From CAZJFH01 sp964545205 (GTDB taxonomy: Bacteria; Pseudomonadota; Alphaproteobacteria; Rhodospirillales; Magnetospirillaceae), in assembly GCA_964545205.1 (NCBI GenBank), contig CAZJFH010000050.1, positions 1 to 39,463 on the forward strand: a stretch of 39,463 bases of DNA. The letters run 5' to 3'. The notes beneath the pieces were generated by a model that searched no databases, was not told the origin of the DNA, and worked only from the letters and a program-made list of their open reading frames with translations. Positions 24,026 through 32,420 of this stretch are shown here, piece by piece. A program made the position numbers and the translations under genes. Position 1 is the stretch's first letter, and the number at the start of each line of letters is the position of its first letter.

Positions 24026-24916
24026 ATGGAACACGTTCTGACGCTGATCGCCGCCAAGGCCAAGCTCGTGCCGCAGACCGTCGCCGCGATCCGCGCCGCC
24101 CTTGAGGCGCTCGGCGCCGACACCGCCCCGCCCGACTGGCTGTCGCCGGCGCGGGCCTGCGACGTTCCCTTCGCGCTGCTGGCGCCCGAACAGGCCGAGG
24201 CGGCGGCGCGCAAGGTCCTGGGGCGCAAGGCGATCGACGTCGCCGCGCAGCCGGCCGAGGGCCGGCGCAAGCGGCTGCTGGTCGCCGACATGGACTCGAC
24301 CGTCGTCACCACCGAGACCCTGGACCAGCTCGCCGGGCATGCCGGTTTCGGCGACGCCGTGGCGGCGATCACCCGCCGCTCGATCCGCGGCGAGGTGCCG
24401 TTCGCGAGCTCCCTGCGCGAGCGAGTCGCCCTGCTGCGCGGCCTGCCTGCCGCCGCCGTGGCGGCCACCGCCGCCGAGACGGAGCTGACGCCCGGCGCCC
24501 GGACCCTGGTGGCGACCATGCGCGCCGCCGGCGCCCACACCGTGCTGATCTCGGGCGGGATGCGCGAGATCGTCGCCGCGGTGGCCGAGAGCTGCGGCTT
24601 CGACTCGCATCACGGCAACACCCTGGCGGTCGAGGACGGGCGCCTGGCCGGGCTGGTGGTCGAGCCGGTTCTCGACGGCGAGGCCAAGATGCGGGTGCTG
24701 ATCGGCGCGGCGTCGGAACGGCGCATCCCGCTGGACTGCGCGCTGGCGGTCGGCGACGGCGCCAACGACCTGCCGATGCTCGCCGCCGCCGGCCTCGGCG
24801 TCGCCTTCCGCGCCAGCCCGACGGTGGCGGCCGAGGCGCGGGTGCGCGTCGAGCACGGCGACCTGACGGCGCTGCTCTACCTGCAGGGCTACCGCGACGC
24901 GGAATTCGTCGGCTGA
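24026..24916 (+). CDS. serB: Phosphoserine phosphatase
   Basis: SerB makes serine by dephosphorylating phosphoserine, the last step of the phosphorylated pathway. The 296-residue protein has an N-terminal extension of about 80 residues followed by a HAD-fold core. Catalytic D88 and D90 are in VADMDSTVV, the second motif is LISGGMREIV, and the Mg-binding third motif is VGDGANDLPML. The N-terminal extension is the usual ACT-like region, poorly conserved. The gene is in a common alphaproteobacterial neighbourhood (miaA on one side, degP on the other). Confidence 0.94.
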   Translation: MEHVLTLIAAKAKLVPQTVAAIRAALEALGADTAPPDWLSPARACDVPFALLAPEQAEAAARKVLGRKAIDVAAQPAEGRRKRLLVADMDSTVVTTETLDQLAGHAGFGDAVAAITRRSIRGEVPFASSLRERVALLRGLPAAAVAATAAETELTPGARTLVATMRAAGAHTVLISGGMREIVAAVAESCGFDSHHGNTLAVEDGRLAGLVVEPVLDGEAKMRVLIGAASERRIPLDCALAVGDGANDLPMLAAAGLGVAFRASPTVAAEARVRVEHGDLTALLYLQGYRDAEFVG

Positions 24917-24968
24917 CGGATCTCTTCACGGCCCGCCGGCCGCCCTCCATCGCGAGGGCCTGCCCATC

Positions 24969-25087
24969 CTCTCCCGCAGGCGAGGGCTTTGCAAAAGCCC
25001 GCCATTAATACCCTCTCCCCCCGCCGTGCGGGGGGAGAGGGGAGATCCAGTAGGCGACGTTTTGAAAAGCCCTCGCCTGCGGGAGAG
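24969..25087. repeat. 119-bp element with perfect 22-bp terminal inverted repeats
   Basis: The arms (24969-24990 and 25066-25087) begin CTCTCCCGCAGGCGAGG and are exact complements over 22 bp. Similarity continues inward imperfectly (GCAAAAGCCCGCC against the complement of GGCGACGTTTTG). A separate G/C palindrome sits in the centre (about 25012-25041). It encodes nothing. It could be a MITE-like element or a large intergenic hairpin. It lies between the convergent serB and degP genes. Confidence 0.8.
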
Positions 25088-25097
25088 AGTTACGCCT

Positions 25098-25154
25098 CCC
25101 CGGAATTCGGCGACGAACCAGATCTCAGGCGCCATGCCCGCTTTCGCGGGCATG
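25098..25154. repeat. Dispersed repeat cluster, copy 2
   Basis: 25098-25120 repeats 230-252 with one mismatch, and 25134-25154 repeats 111-131 exactly. It lies 15 bp beyond the degP stop codon, where the palindrome could act as a transcript end. Confidence 0.65.
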
Positions 25155-25168
25155 GCGGGGTCCGCGGA

Positions 25169-26722
25169 TCAGTTCTTCTTGGTGCCGTTCTTCTCGTCGC
25201 CGTCGAGACGGACGGCGACGAAGCGCAGGCCGCGCTCGTTCTCGACCAGCATCAGCACCGAACGACGGCCGGCCTTCTTGGCGGCCTCGATCTTGTCGTT
25301 GACGTCGGACGGGCCGCTGACCGCCTCCTGGCTGATCTCGACGATGACGTCGCCGGGGCGGATGCCCTTCTCGGCCGAGGGTCCCTGGGGATCGACCTCG
25401 GTGACCACGACGCCGCGCGCCTCTTCCGACAGCTCGAAGCGTTCGCGCAGCTCCGGGCTGATCGCCGCGACGGTCAGGCCCATCGGCTTGATGCGCGTCT
25501 CGCCGCCGGCCGGCTCCTCCTTCGGCTTCGGCGCCTCGACCGCGGCCTCGGCGACCGCCTCCTCCTCGAGTTCGCCGACGCTGACCGTCACCTTCTGGCG
25601 CCGGCCGTCGCGCCAGACCACGACCTCGGCCTTCTTGCCGATCTCGGTCTCGGCGACGATGCGCGGCAGGCGGCGCATCTCCTCGATCGGCCGGCCGTCG
25701 AAGCTCAGGATCACGTCGCCGGCCTTCAGTCCGCCCTGGTCGGCCGGGCCGCCCTCGTTGACCGAGGCGATCAGCGCGCCCTGGGTGCCTTCCATGCCCA
25801 GGCTCTCGGCGATCTCTTCGGTGATCGACTGGATGCGCACGCCGAGCCAGCCGCGGCGGGTCTTGCCGTATTTGCGCAGGTCGGCGATCACCGACTTGGC
25901 GAGGTTCGCCGGAATGGCGAAGCCGATGCCGATCGAGCCGCCCGAGGGCGAGAAGATGGCGGTGTTGATGCCGATCACCTCGCCGTCCATGTTGAACATC
26001 GGCCCGCCGGAATTGCCGCGGTTGATCGAGGCGTCGGTCTGCAGGAAATCGTCGTAGGGGCCGGCGTTGATGTCGCGGGCCCGCGCCGAGATGATGCCGG
26101 CGGTCACCGTGCCGCCGAGGCCGAACGGATTGCCGATCGCCACCACCCAGTCGCCGACGCGCATCGCGTCGGAATCGCCGAATCCGACGCTGGGCAGCTT
26201 CTCCTTGGACTCGATCTTGAGCAGCGCCAGGTCGGTCTTGGAATCGCGGCCGACGACCTCGGCCTGATAGGCGGTGTCGTCGTGGAGAATGACGGTGATC
26301 TCGTCGGCGTCGGCGATGACGTGGTTGTTGGTCACCACGTAGCCGCCTGGATCGATGATGAAGCCCGAACCGAGGGAGGTCGCCTTGCGCGGCGGCATGT
26401 CGGGCCGCTGGCGGTCGAAGAACTCCTTGAAGAAGTCCTCGAACGGCGAACCGGGCGGAAACTGCGGCATTTCCGGCGCCCGCTCCTCGCTCATGCTCTG
26501 CGTCGTCGAGATGTTGACGACGGCCGGCAGAAGCCGCTCCGCCAGGTCCGCGAAGCTGTCCGGCGTCTCGCGCGCCTGCGCGCCACCCGCCGCCAGCACC
26601 GCGAGCGCCAGGCCGACCAGAGCGGCGGTCAACCACTGCAACGCCGACGTCGGCATCGGACGCGCCGCCGCCCGGGCGCGATTCCCCTTAGCGTATCTGG
26701 GACCTGTCACCGATTTCTCCAT
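25169..26722 (-). CDS. degP: Do-family periplasmic serine protease/chaperone
   Basis: This is a DegP/HtrA protease of periplasmic protein quality control. From the ATG at 26722 it has 517 residues: a signal sequence with hydrophobic core (SALQWLTAALVGLALAVLAA), a trypsin-like domain with H134 (TNNHVIADADEI), D164 (SKTDLALLKIE) and S238 (RGNSGGPMFN), then two PDZ domains (from about 270 and 400). The linker between the PDZ domains is Glu/Ala-rich. No start codon has a good ribosome-binding site: alternatives are 26746 and 26656, the last giving the most compact signal peptide. It follows hflK-hflC and a DUF2065 gene on the same strand, the usual alphaproteobacterial order. Confidence 0.93.
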   Translation of the reverse strand: MEKSVTGPRYAKGNRARAAARPMPTSALQWLTAALVGLALAVLAAGGAQARETPDSFADLAERLLPAVVNISTTQSMSEERAPEMPQFPPGSPFEDFFKEFFDRQRPDMPPRKATSLGSGFIIDPGGYVVTNNHVIADADEITVILHDDTAYQAEVVGRDSKTDLALLKIESKEKLPSVGFGDSDAMRVGDWVVAIGNPFGLGGTVTAGIISARARDINAGPYDDFLQTDASINRGNSGGPMFNMDGEVIGINTAIFSPSGGSIGIGFAIPANLAKSVIADLRKYGKTRRGWLGVRIQSITEEIAESLGMEGTQGALIASVNEGGPADQGGLKAGDVILSFDGRPIEEMRRLPRIVAETEIGKKAEVVVWRDGRRQKVTVSVGELEEEAVAEAAVEAPKPKEEPAGGETRIKPMGLTVAAISPELRERFELSEEARGVVVTEVDPQGPSAEKGIRPGDVIVEISQEAVSGPSDVNDKIEAAKKAGRRSVLMLVENERGLRFVAVRLDGDEKNGTKKN

Positions 26723-26825
26723 TATTTCTGGAAATGCCTGGAACAATCATCGAACCAGCAATGGAATCTGGTTGGCGCGGCGCCGCACGTCAAGCCGACG
26801 CCGTCCCAACGATAGGGCGAAAGCC

Positions 26826-27026
26826 TCAACTCGAAAAGTAGGCAAAACGCAGGATGGCCACCAGGAGCACGCCCAAAGCCGCCGCCGCGAGCCCGAGCAG
26901 CCGCAGCACATGCGCCGGCAGCGCCAGCGCGCGCAGCATCATCTCCTTCATGCCGTCGGGAAACAGGGCATAGGCGACGCCCTCGATGACCATGGCCAGG
27001 GCGATCGCGGTGAGAAGCTCGTTCAT
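26826..27026 (-). CDS. DUF2065 family small membrane protein
   Basis: This 66-residue protein has two hydrophobic helices: MNELLTAIALAMVIEGVAYALFP and LLGLAAAALGVLLVAILRF. Its length and beginning match DUF2065, a family regularly encoded between hflC and degP in proteobacteria. The function is unknown, but position suggests a part in HflKC/FtsH or DegP membrane quality control. The ribosome-binding site is weak, and the gene starts 54 bp after the hflC stop. Confidence 0.88.
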   Translation of the reverse strand: MNELLTAIALAMVIEGVAYALFPDGMKEMMLRALALPAHVLRLLGLAAAALGVLLVAILRFAYFSS

Positions 27027-27080
27027 GGTCCGACCCAGAGAAACGGCGGCCGGCGCGAACGCCGGCCGCCGCCGAGTGCG

Positions 27081-28055
27081 CTACTGGGCGAGAAGCGGCC
27101 GTGCCTGGACCTGCGAGGCTTCCGCGGCCGCGGGGGGCTCCGCCGCCCCGGGCGCGGCGGCGCTGCGCGGGCCGGCCCCGGTCGCGTCCGCCGCACCGGG
27201 CAGACGCCCGAAGAAGCGGAAGAACTCGCTGTCGGGAGACAGCACCAGCGACGTGCTGTCGTCGCCGAAGGCGTCGCGATAGGCCTCGAGCGAGCGGTAC
27301 AGCGCGAAGAACTCGGGATCGACGCTGTAGGCTTCGGCGAAGATGCGATTGGCCTCGGCGTCGCCGTGACCGCGCAGCAACTGCGCCGTCCGCTGGGCCT
27401 CGGCCAGGATCACCGTGCGCTCGCGTTCGGCCCGCGAGCGGATCTGCTGCGCCCGCTCCTGGCCCTGGGCGCGGGCCTCGCGGGCCTGGCGCTCGCGTTC
27501 GGACTTCATCCGCTCGTAGATGCTCTGGCTGGTCTCCTCGGGCAGGTCGGCGCGGCGGATACGCACGTCGACGATGGCGACACCCATGCCCTTGGCCTCC
27601 TCGGCCACCTGGCGCTGAATCTCGGTCATGATCGCGGTGCGCTCTTCCGACAGCACCGTCGGCAGCATGACGTTGCCGAGCACGCGGCGCAGCGACGACG
27701 ACACGACGCTGCGCAGCCGGTCCCGGGCCGCGGTCTCGTTGCCGACCGCCTGGTAGAACTGCAGCGGATCGACGATGCGCCAGCGGGTGAAGCTGTCGAC
27801 CTCGATGCGCTTCTGGTCGCCGAGGATGATCTGCTCGGCCGGCGGATCGAGATCGAGCACGCGGGCGTCGTAGCGACGGACCTCGTCGATGAACGGCGCC
27901 TTGACCTTCAGGCCCGGCTCCTGGACCACGGCGCGCGGCGCGCCGAAGCGCACGACCAGCGCCTGTTCGACCTCGCTGACGGTGAACAGGGCCGAGGACA
28001 GGCCGACCAGCACGACCGCGGCGGCGATGCCGAGAGCGATCAGGGTCTTCTTCAT
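27081..28055 (-). CDS. hflC: HflC, regulator of FtsH protease
   Basis: HflC is a membrane-anchored SPFH/band 7 protein that with HflK forms a large periplasmic cage around FtsH. The 324-residue product has one N-terminal membrane helix (about 5-25), the SPFH domain with EVEQALVVRFGAPRAVVQEPGLKVKAPF, then a long helical section (about 195-245, RMKSERERQAREARAQGQE). The C-terminal 45 residues are Ala/Pro-rich and atypical. The ATG overlaps the hflK stop by 4 bp. Confidence 0.95.
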   Translation of the reverse strand: MKKTLIALGIAAAVVLVGLSSALFTVSEVEQALVVRFGAPRAVVQEPGLKVKAPFIDEVRRYDARVLDLDPPAEQIILGDQKRIEVDSFTRWRIVDPLQFYQAVGNETAARDRLRSVVSSSLRRVLGNVMLPTVLSEERTAIMTEIQRQVAEEAKGMGVAIVDVRIRRADLPEETSQSIYERMKSERERQAREARAQGQERAQQIRSRAERERTVILAEAQRTAQLLRGHGDAEANRIFAEAYSVDPEFFALYRSLEAYRDAFGDDSTSLVLSPDSEFFRFFGRLPGAADATGAGPRSAAAPGAAEPPAAAEASQVQARPLLAQ

Positions 28056-29215
28056 CGTGCGCCTCCCTGGGCCTGCGGCGCCGCCGCGTTGGTCGGCGCC
28101 CGGCCCTTGAGCTCGGGCAGCGGCAGATAGGGAACGACGCCCTGGCTGCCCTGGGCGGACGGATCGATGATCACCTTGTTGGTCCCCTTCAGCACGTGCT
28201 GCATGGTCTCGAGATACAGGCGCCGCGCGGTGACGTCCTTGGCCTGCGAATAGGCGTTGAGCACCGAGGTGAAGCGGCCGGCGTCACCCTGGGCCAGGTT
28301 GACGACCTCCTCCTTGTACGCCTCGGCCTCCTGCAGCAGGCGCTCGGCCTCGCCACGGGCCCGCGGGATGATGTCGTTGCGGTAGGCCTCGGCCTCGTTG
28401 CGCAGACGCTCCTGGTCGGCCTTGGCGCGCTGGACGTCGTTGAACGCGTCGATGACCTGCGCCGGCGGATCGACCTTCTGCAGCTGGACCTCGACGATCT
28501 GGATGCCGGTCTTGTAGGTGTCGAGCAGGCTCTGCAGCAGCTCGTGCACGTTCTGCTCGACCTCGGAGCGGCCCTCGGTCAGCGCGCTCTGGATCGGCGT
28601 GCGGCCGATGATGTCGCGCATCGCCGATTCCGCGGCGACCTTCACGGTGCCGTCGGGGTCGCGCAGGTTGAACAGGAACTGCTGGGCGTCCTTGACGTTC
28701 CAGAACACCGTGAAGTTGATGTCGACGATGTTCTCGTCGCCGGTCAGCATCAGGGCTTCTTCCGGCACCTGTCGGCTGGCGCTGACGTTGCGGCCGCGCA
28801 TCTCGCCGAGCGAACGGTAGCCGAGCTCGACCGTGCGGATCGGAGTGACCTTGGGAATCAGCACCGACTCGATCGGCGACGGCAGGTGGTAGTGCAGACC
28901 CTCGCCGGCGGTGCGCACGTATTCGCCGAAGCGCAGCACCACGGCCTGCTCGTCGGCCTGGACGCGGTAGAAGCCCGTCAGGCCCCACAGGATCAGGCCG
29001 GCCAGCACCACCAGGGCGATGCCCTTGCCGCCGCCGAAGCCGCCCGGCATGGCCTTGCGGAAACGGTCCTGGCTGCGCTTCAGCAATTCCTCGATGTCCG
29101 GCGGCTGCGGGCCGCCGCCGCCGCCGCCGCCGCCGCCGCGGCCCCACGGTCCGTTACCGCCGCCACCGCCGCTGCCCCAGGGGCCTCCGCCCCCGCCTTG
29201 TGGATTCCAAGGCAT
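28052..29215 (-). CDS. hflK: HflK, regulator of FtsH protease
   Basis: HflK is the partner of HflC. The 387-residue protein starts with a cytoplasmic Gly/Pro/Trp-rich tail (about 1-45) with long glycine runs encoded by GGC/GGT repeats, then DIEELLKRSQDRFRKAMPGG, a membrane helix (about 63-82) and the SPFH domain. The extended helix region near 255-300 (RAKADQERLRNEAEAYRN) is typical. AAGGAG precedes the ATG. The glycine-codon run is prone to length variation between strains. Confidence 0.96.
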   Translation of the reverse strand: MPWNPQGGGGGPWGSGGGGGNGPWGRGGGGGGGGGPQPPDIEELLKRSQDRFRKAMPGGFGGGKGIALVVLAGLILWGLTGFYRVQADEQAVVLRFGEYVRTAGEGLHYHLPSPIESVLIPKVTPIRTVELGYRSLGEMRGRNVSASRQVPEEALMLTGDENIVDINFTVFWNVKDAQQFLFNLRDPDGTVKVAAESAMRDIIGRTPIQSALTEGRSEVEQNVHELLQSLLDTYKTGIQIVEVQLQKVDPPAQVIDAFNDVQRAKADQERLRNEAEAYRNDIIPRARGEAERLLQEAEAYKEEVVNLAQGDAGRFTSVLNAYSQAKDVTARRLYLETMQHVLKGTNKVIIDPSAQGSQGVVPYLPLPELKGRAPTNAAAPQAQGGAR

Positions 29216-29369
29216 TAAGCTCTCACTCCTTTGTGTTCGATTGGTCGATTAGCCTTTGCTTAAATGGGTACCGCGTCTTATTGTCGCACGGTTTTTCGCG
29301 CTCAAAGGGCGCTACCCCCCCATTACCGACCAGCCACCCATATGTGGAAAAGCGCGGAGTTAATCAAGG
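29216..29369. promoter_or_regulatory. Divergent promoter region, hflK / apbC
   Basis: These 154 bp separate the two start codons and are more AT-rich than the genes. hflK and degP are often heat-shock regulated, but I could not fix a sigma-32-type promoter by eye. Confidence 0.35.
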
Positions 29370-30482
29370 ATGGCAGACGTCAGTGAACAACAGGTCCTCG
29401 ATGCCCTCAAGGGTGTAATCGATCCGGATCGAAAGCAAGACATCGTTAGTCTGGGGATGGTTTCGGGTCTGGCCGTCAAGAATGGCCATGTCGCCTTCGC
29501 CATCGAGGTCGATCCCCAGCGCGGCCCGCACCTCGAGCCGCTGCGCAAGCAGGCCGAGCAGGCGGTGAACGCGCTTTCGGGCGTGCTGACGGTTTCGGCC
29601 GTGCTGACCGCCGAGCGCGACCCCCACGGCGGCCCGAAGGGCGCCCCGCAGCAGCCGCAGGGCGGCGGCAAGCTCGACCTGCCCGGCATCAAGTCGATCG
29701 TCGCGGTGGCCTCGGGCAAGGGCGGCGTCGGCAAGTCGACGACCACCGTCAACCTGGCGCTGGCCTTGGCGCAGCTCGGCCTCAAGGTCGCGGTGTTCGA
29801 CGCCGACATCTACGGCCCGTCGATGCCGCGCATGCTGGGCATCAGCGAGCAGCCGGTCTCGCCCGACGGCCAGACCCTGCTGCCGCTCGAGAACTACGGC
29901 CTGAAGGCGATGTCGATCGGCTTCCTGGTGCCCGAGGACAGCCCGGTGATCTGGCGCGGCCCGATGGTCATGGGCGCGCTCGAGCAGATGATGCGCGACG
30001 TGCGCTGGGGCGAGATCGACATCATGCTGGTCGACATGCCGCCGGGCACCGGCGACACCCAGCTCACCATGTCGCAGCGGGTGCCGCTGACCGGCGCGGT
30101 GATCGTCTCGACGCCGCAGGACATCGCCCTGCTCGACGCCCGCAAGGGCCTGAACATGTTCCGCAAGGTCGAGGTGCCGGTGCTGGGCCTGATCGAGAAC
30201 ATGAGCACCTATATCTGCCCGAACTGCGGCCACGAGGAGCACATCTTCGGCCACGGCGGCGCCAAGAAGGAGGCCGACCGCCTGAACGCCGAGTTCCTGG
30301 GCGAGATCCCGCTCGACATCGCGATCCGCGAGACCGCCGACCGCGGCGAGCCGATCACCGTGCTCAAGCCCAACAGCCCGCACGCGCTGGCCTATCGCAA
30401 GATCGCCGAGCGCATCTGGGAGAAGGTGCAGGCGCAGGTCGAGGGCGGCGGCCGCAAGGGCCCGAAGATCTCGTTCACCTGA
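29370..30482 (+). CDS. apbC: Mrp/ApbC-type Fe-S cluster carrier ATPase
   Basis: ApbC (Mrp) is a P-loop ATPase that binds and transfers Fe-S clusters. The 370-residue protein has an N-terminal MIP18/DUF59 domain (about 5-82), a Gly/Pro-rich linker (84-102) and a ParA/Mrp ATPase domain with deviant Walker A SGKGGVGKST (about 115-124). The cluster-binding CxxC is in YICPNCGHEEHIFG near residue 290. No separate partner is encoded beside it. Its cluster could serve Fe-S clients such as the class I fumarase in this window, which is inference. A strong terminator follows. Confidence 0.95.
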   Translation: MADVSEQQVLDALKGVIDPDRKQDIVSLGMVSGLAVKNGHVAFAIEVDPQRGPHLEPLRKQAEQAVNALSGVLTVSAVLTAERDPHGGPKGAPQQPQGGGKLDLPGIKSIVAVASGKGGVGKSTTTVNLALALAQLGLKVAVFDADIYGPSMPRMLGISEQPVSPDGQTLLPLENYGLKAMSIGFLVPEDSPVIWRGPMVMGALEQMMRDVRWGEIDIMLVDMPPGTGDTQLTMSQRVPLTGAVIVSTPQDIALLDARKGLNMFRKVEVPVLGLIENMSTYICPNCGHEEHIFGHGGAKKEADRLNAEFLGEIPLDIAIRETADRGEPITVLKPNSPHALAYRKIAERIWEKVQAQVEGGGRKGPKISFT

Positions 30483-30530
30483 CCGTCATGGCCGCCGCGG
30501 GGCTCGGGCTCCGCGGCCGGCACCCCCTGG

Positions 30531-30565
30531 AATCGCCCGCGCCGCAAGGCCGGGCGATTTTTTTT
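30531..30565 (+). terminator. Rho-independent terminator of apbC
   Basis: AATCGCCCG (30531-30539) pairs with CGGGCGATT (30551-30559), followed by an eight-T run. The stem core is the same as that of the pntB terminator at 257-289. A second GC-rich hairpin lies just before it (about 30492-30519). Confidence 0.9.
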
Positions 30566-30797
30566 GGTCCCGGAGCCTGCGGGCGTCCCGACCCGCGGCA
30601 TTTTAGGCAAAATCGAATCCAATACGGCCAAAATAATCATCAGTGTTGTTCGGCGAAAATTATTATACACGTGGTCGTATAGATCACTCTTCCTCGTTGC
30701 CGAAGAAGCAGAGTTGGGTTATCTTTGAACGAAGTTCAACATAACCAGAATTAATCAGCGACGCCGCCGTGAAAAAGGCGCGGAGGGGGAATTCTGC
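30566..30797 (+). promoter_or_regulatory. AT-rich upstream region with imperfect inverted repeat
   Basis: This stretch, especially 30600-30760, is much richer in A and T than the rest of the window and carries no gene. At 30717-30746 GGTTAT...TGAAC-GAA-GTTCA...ATAACC forms an imperfect 30-bp inverted repeat about 52 bp before the zinc-ribbon gene. A second small inverted repeat (TATAC / GTATA) lies near 30663-30681. It probably holds the promoter and an operator for the zinc-ribbon and XRE genes. Confidence 0.5.
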
Positions 30798-31019
30798 GTG
30801 GACACCGAGCGAGTCGAATATTGTCCGCACTGCGGACGGAACACGCTGCAGCGTCACGTCAGCGATCCCAAGGCCGGCATCCTCGCCTGGTGCCAGTCCT
30901 GCTTCCGCGTCCGGGTGCTGCCGGCGCCGCCGGCGGGAACGTCGGAGGAATCGGCGCGCGGGCAGACGAAATCACGCGGAACGAGCAAATTTCAGCGATA
31001 CCACATGCATGCCGCGTGA
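30798..31019 (+). CDS. Small zinc-ribbon protein, 73 aa
   Basis: This 73-residue protein has paired cysteines C9-X2-C12 (EYCPHCGRN) and C32-X2-C35 (WCQSCF), the arrangement of a rubredoxin-like zinc ribbon. The rest is polar and Ser/Gly-rich, probably disordered. It starts with GTG behind GGAGGGGGA, a strong ribosome-binding site that supports a real gene. Function is unknown. The XRE-type regulator gene follows 59 bp downstream on the same strand. Confidence 0.7.
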   Translation: MDTERVEYCPHCGRNTLQRHVSDPKAGILAWCQSCFRVRVLPAPPAGTSEESARGQTKSRGTSKFQRYHMHAA

Positions 31020-31078
31020 CAGCAGCTTCTACTTATGGTGGAGTAATCCGGATTTTGCACCGGAGAGGAGTGTTTCCG

Positions 31079-31342
31079 ATGTCGTCCCATCCCGTGAAGA
31101 TCGAGGCCGGCAATCAGGTCAAGGCGGCGCGCGCGCTGCTGGGTTGGGAGCAGTCGCGCCTGGCGCAGGCCGCGGGCGTGTCGCTGCCCACCATCCATCG
31201 GCTGGAAAAGCTGGGGCCGGAACGGTGCTCGCTGGGCAACCTGTTCCGCATCCAGGCGGCGCTGAGCGCCGCCGGCGTCGAGTTCATCGGCAAGGGCGGC
31301 TTCCAGGGCGACGGCGGTCTCGGCGTGCGCCTGAGCTGCTGA
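31079..31342 (+). CDS. XRE-family helix-turn-helix protein
   Basis: This 87-residue protein is a single Cro/C1-type helix-turn-helix domain: QVKAARALLGWEQSRLAQAAGVSLPTIHRLEKL at about residues 13-45, then a helix and the short tail GVEFIGKGGFQGDGG. Small XRE proteins of this kind are common in alphaproteobacteria, and their targets are seldom known. GGAGAGGAG precedes the ATG by eight bases. Its stop codon abuts the thyX stop on the other strand with no gap. It could bind the inverted repeat at 30717-30746, which is inference. Confidence 0.85.
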   Translation: MSSHPVKIEAGNQVKAARALLGWEQSRLAQAAGVSLPTIHRLEKLGPERCSLGNLFRIQAALSAAGVEFIGKGGFQGDGGLGVRLSC

Positions 31343-32284
31343 TCACTCGGCCTCGCGGCCCAGCGCTTCCATCAGCTCGCGCCATTCGCGCTTCGACAGG
31401 CCGCTGGCCTCCTGGCCGACCGGCTCGCCGGCCAGCATCCGCCTGACCACGTCGAGGCCGCCCGACGACAGATGCACGCCGCCCATGCGGTAGCGCATGA
31501 AGGCGTCGCAGGTCAGCGGCACCCAGTTCTTCAGCGTCTCCAGCATCGCCTCGGCATAGACCCGGATCTCGTACTGGGCGTGGCTGTCGGCGCGCAGGGA
31601 CAGGAAGTGCATCAGATTGTGCAGGTCGATCTTCCAGTACCACTGGGTGTAGGTGTTCAGCGTCAGGTTCATGCGCGCCAGCTCGCGCGCCAGGCCCTGG
31701 CGGCCGGGATCGACCGGGTTGCCGGCCTCGTCCTCGTTGAGCATGCGGGCGTAGTCGGCGTAGTTGCGCTCGGCGTCGTCGCGCAGCAGCCGCAGCACCT
31801 CGGCCGCCTCCTCGCCCTGCAGCACGTCGCCGCGGCCCTGGCGGTTGCTGACCGACTGCGCCGCGAGCTGCTCCGGGGCGGGGATGTAGAATTCCTTGTC
31901 GAGGATCGAGTAGCGGGCCGAGTACTCGTTGACGTTGGCGGTGCGATGGCGGATCCACTGGCGCGCCACGAATATGGGCATCTTCACGTGGTACTTGATC
32001 TCGCACATCTCGAACGGCGTCGTGTGGCGGTGGCGCATCAGGTAGTCGATGAGCCCCTTGTCCTCCTGCACCTTCTTGGTGCCCTTGCCGTAGGAGACCC
32101 GCGCCGCCTGGACGATGGCGGCGTCGTCGCCCATGTAGTCGACGACCCGCACGAAGCCGTGGTCGAGGATCGGGATCGCCTGGTAGAGAATCTCCTCCAG
32201 CGCCGCCACGGTCGGCCGGCGCGTGGCGGTGGACTGCTCGCGGGCGGCCGCGATCTCGGCCTTCTGTTCGGGCGTCAGCGTCAT
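31343..32284 (-). CDS. thyX: Flavin-dependent thymidylate synthase
   Basis: ThyX makes dTMP from dUMP using methylene-tetrahydrofolate, FAD and NADPH. The 313-residue protein carries the signature RHRTANVNEYSARYS, plus RHRHTTPFEMCEIKYHVKMP. The start at 32284 is supported by GAGGAGGAGGGG just upstream; the frame runs on about 50 codons further without similarity. There is no thyA in the window, in keeping with many alphaproteobacteria that rely on ThyX. Confidence 0.96.
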   Translation of the reverse strand: MTLTPEQKAEIAAAREQSTATRRPTVAALEEILYQAIPILDHGFVRVVDYMGDDAAIVQAARVSYGKGTKKVQEDKGLIDYLMRHRHTTPFEMCEIKYHVKMPIFVARQWIRHRTANVNEYSARYSILDKEFYIPAPEQLAAQSVSNRQGRGDVLQGEEAAEVLRLLRDDAERNYADYARMLNEDEAGNPVDPGRQGLARELARMNLTLNTYTQWYWKIDLHNLMHFLSLRADSHAQYEIRVYAEAMLETLKNWVPLTCDAFMRYRMGGVHLSSGGLDVVRRMLAGEPVGQEASGLSKREWRELMEALGREAE

Positions 32285-32398
32285 GAATCCCCTCCTCCTC
32301 GACCGGCGATCTATACCCGCGGCGGCGGCCAGCGGCAATGTCACATTTTCCGATCGACCCTCTGGCGCGCCGCGCAGGGCCGGACTATATTGGCTCCT

Positions 32399-32416
32399 GT
32401 CGGGAGATATCCCGAC
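32399..32416 (+). promoter_or_regulatory. Hairpin upstream of ssrA
   Basis: GTCGGGA and TCCCGAC form a 7-bp stem with a GATA loop, immediately before the acceptor piece. A TATATT at 32386-32391 could be the -10 of the ssrA promoter, although no good -35 matches. The hairpin may belong to the 5' leader of the precursor. Confidence 0.4.
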
Positions 32417-32420
32417 TATG

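Noticed and set aside
24926..25153. Minus-strand frame of 75 codons between serB and degP
   Set aside because: It runs through the inverted-repeat element and dispersed repeats, so its translation is repeat-derived.
29102..29215. Possible frameshift or low-complexity artefact in the hflK glycine runs
   Set aside because: The frame is open and the Gly-rich cytosolic N-terminus is normal for alphaproteobacterial HflK.
30727..30738. LexA-type box (GAAC / GTTC pattern) in the AT-rich region
   Set aside because: The spacing GAAC-GAA-GTTC does not fit the alphaproteobacterial GTTC-N7-GTTC SOS box, so only a generic inverted repeat is claimed.
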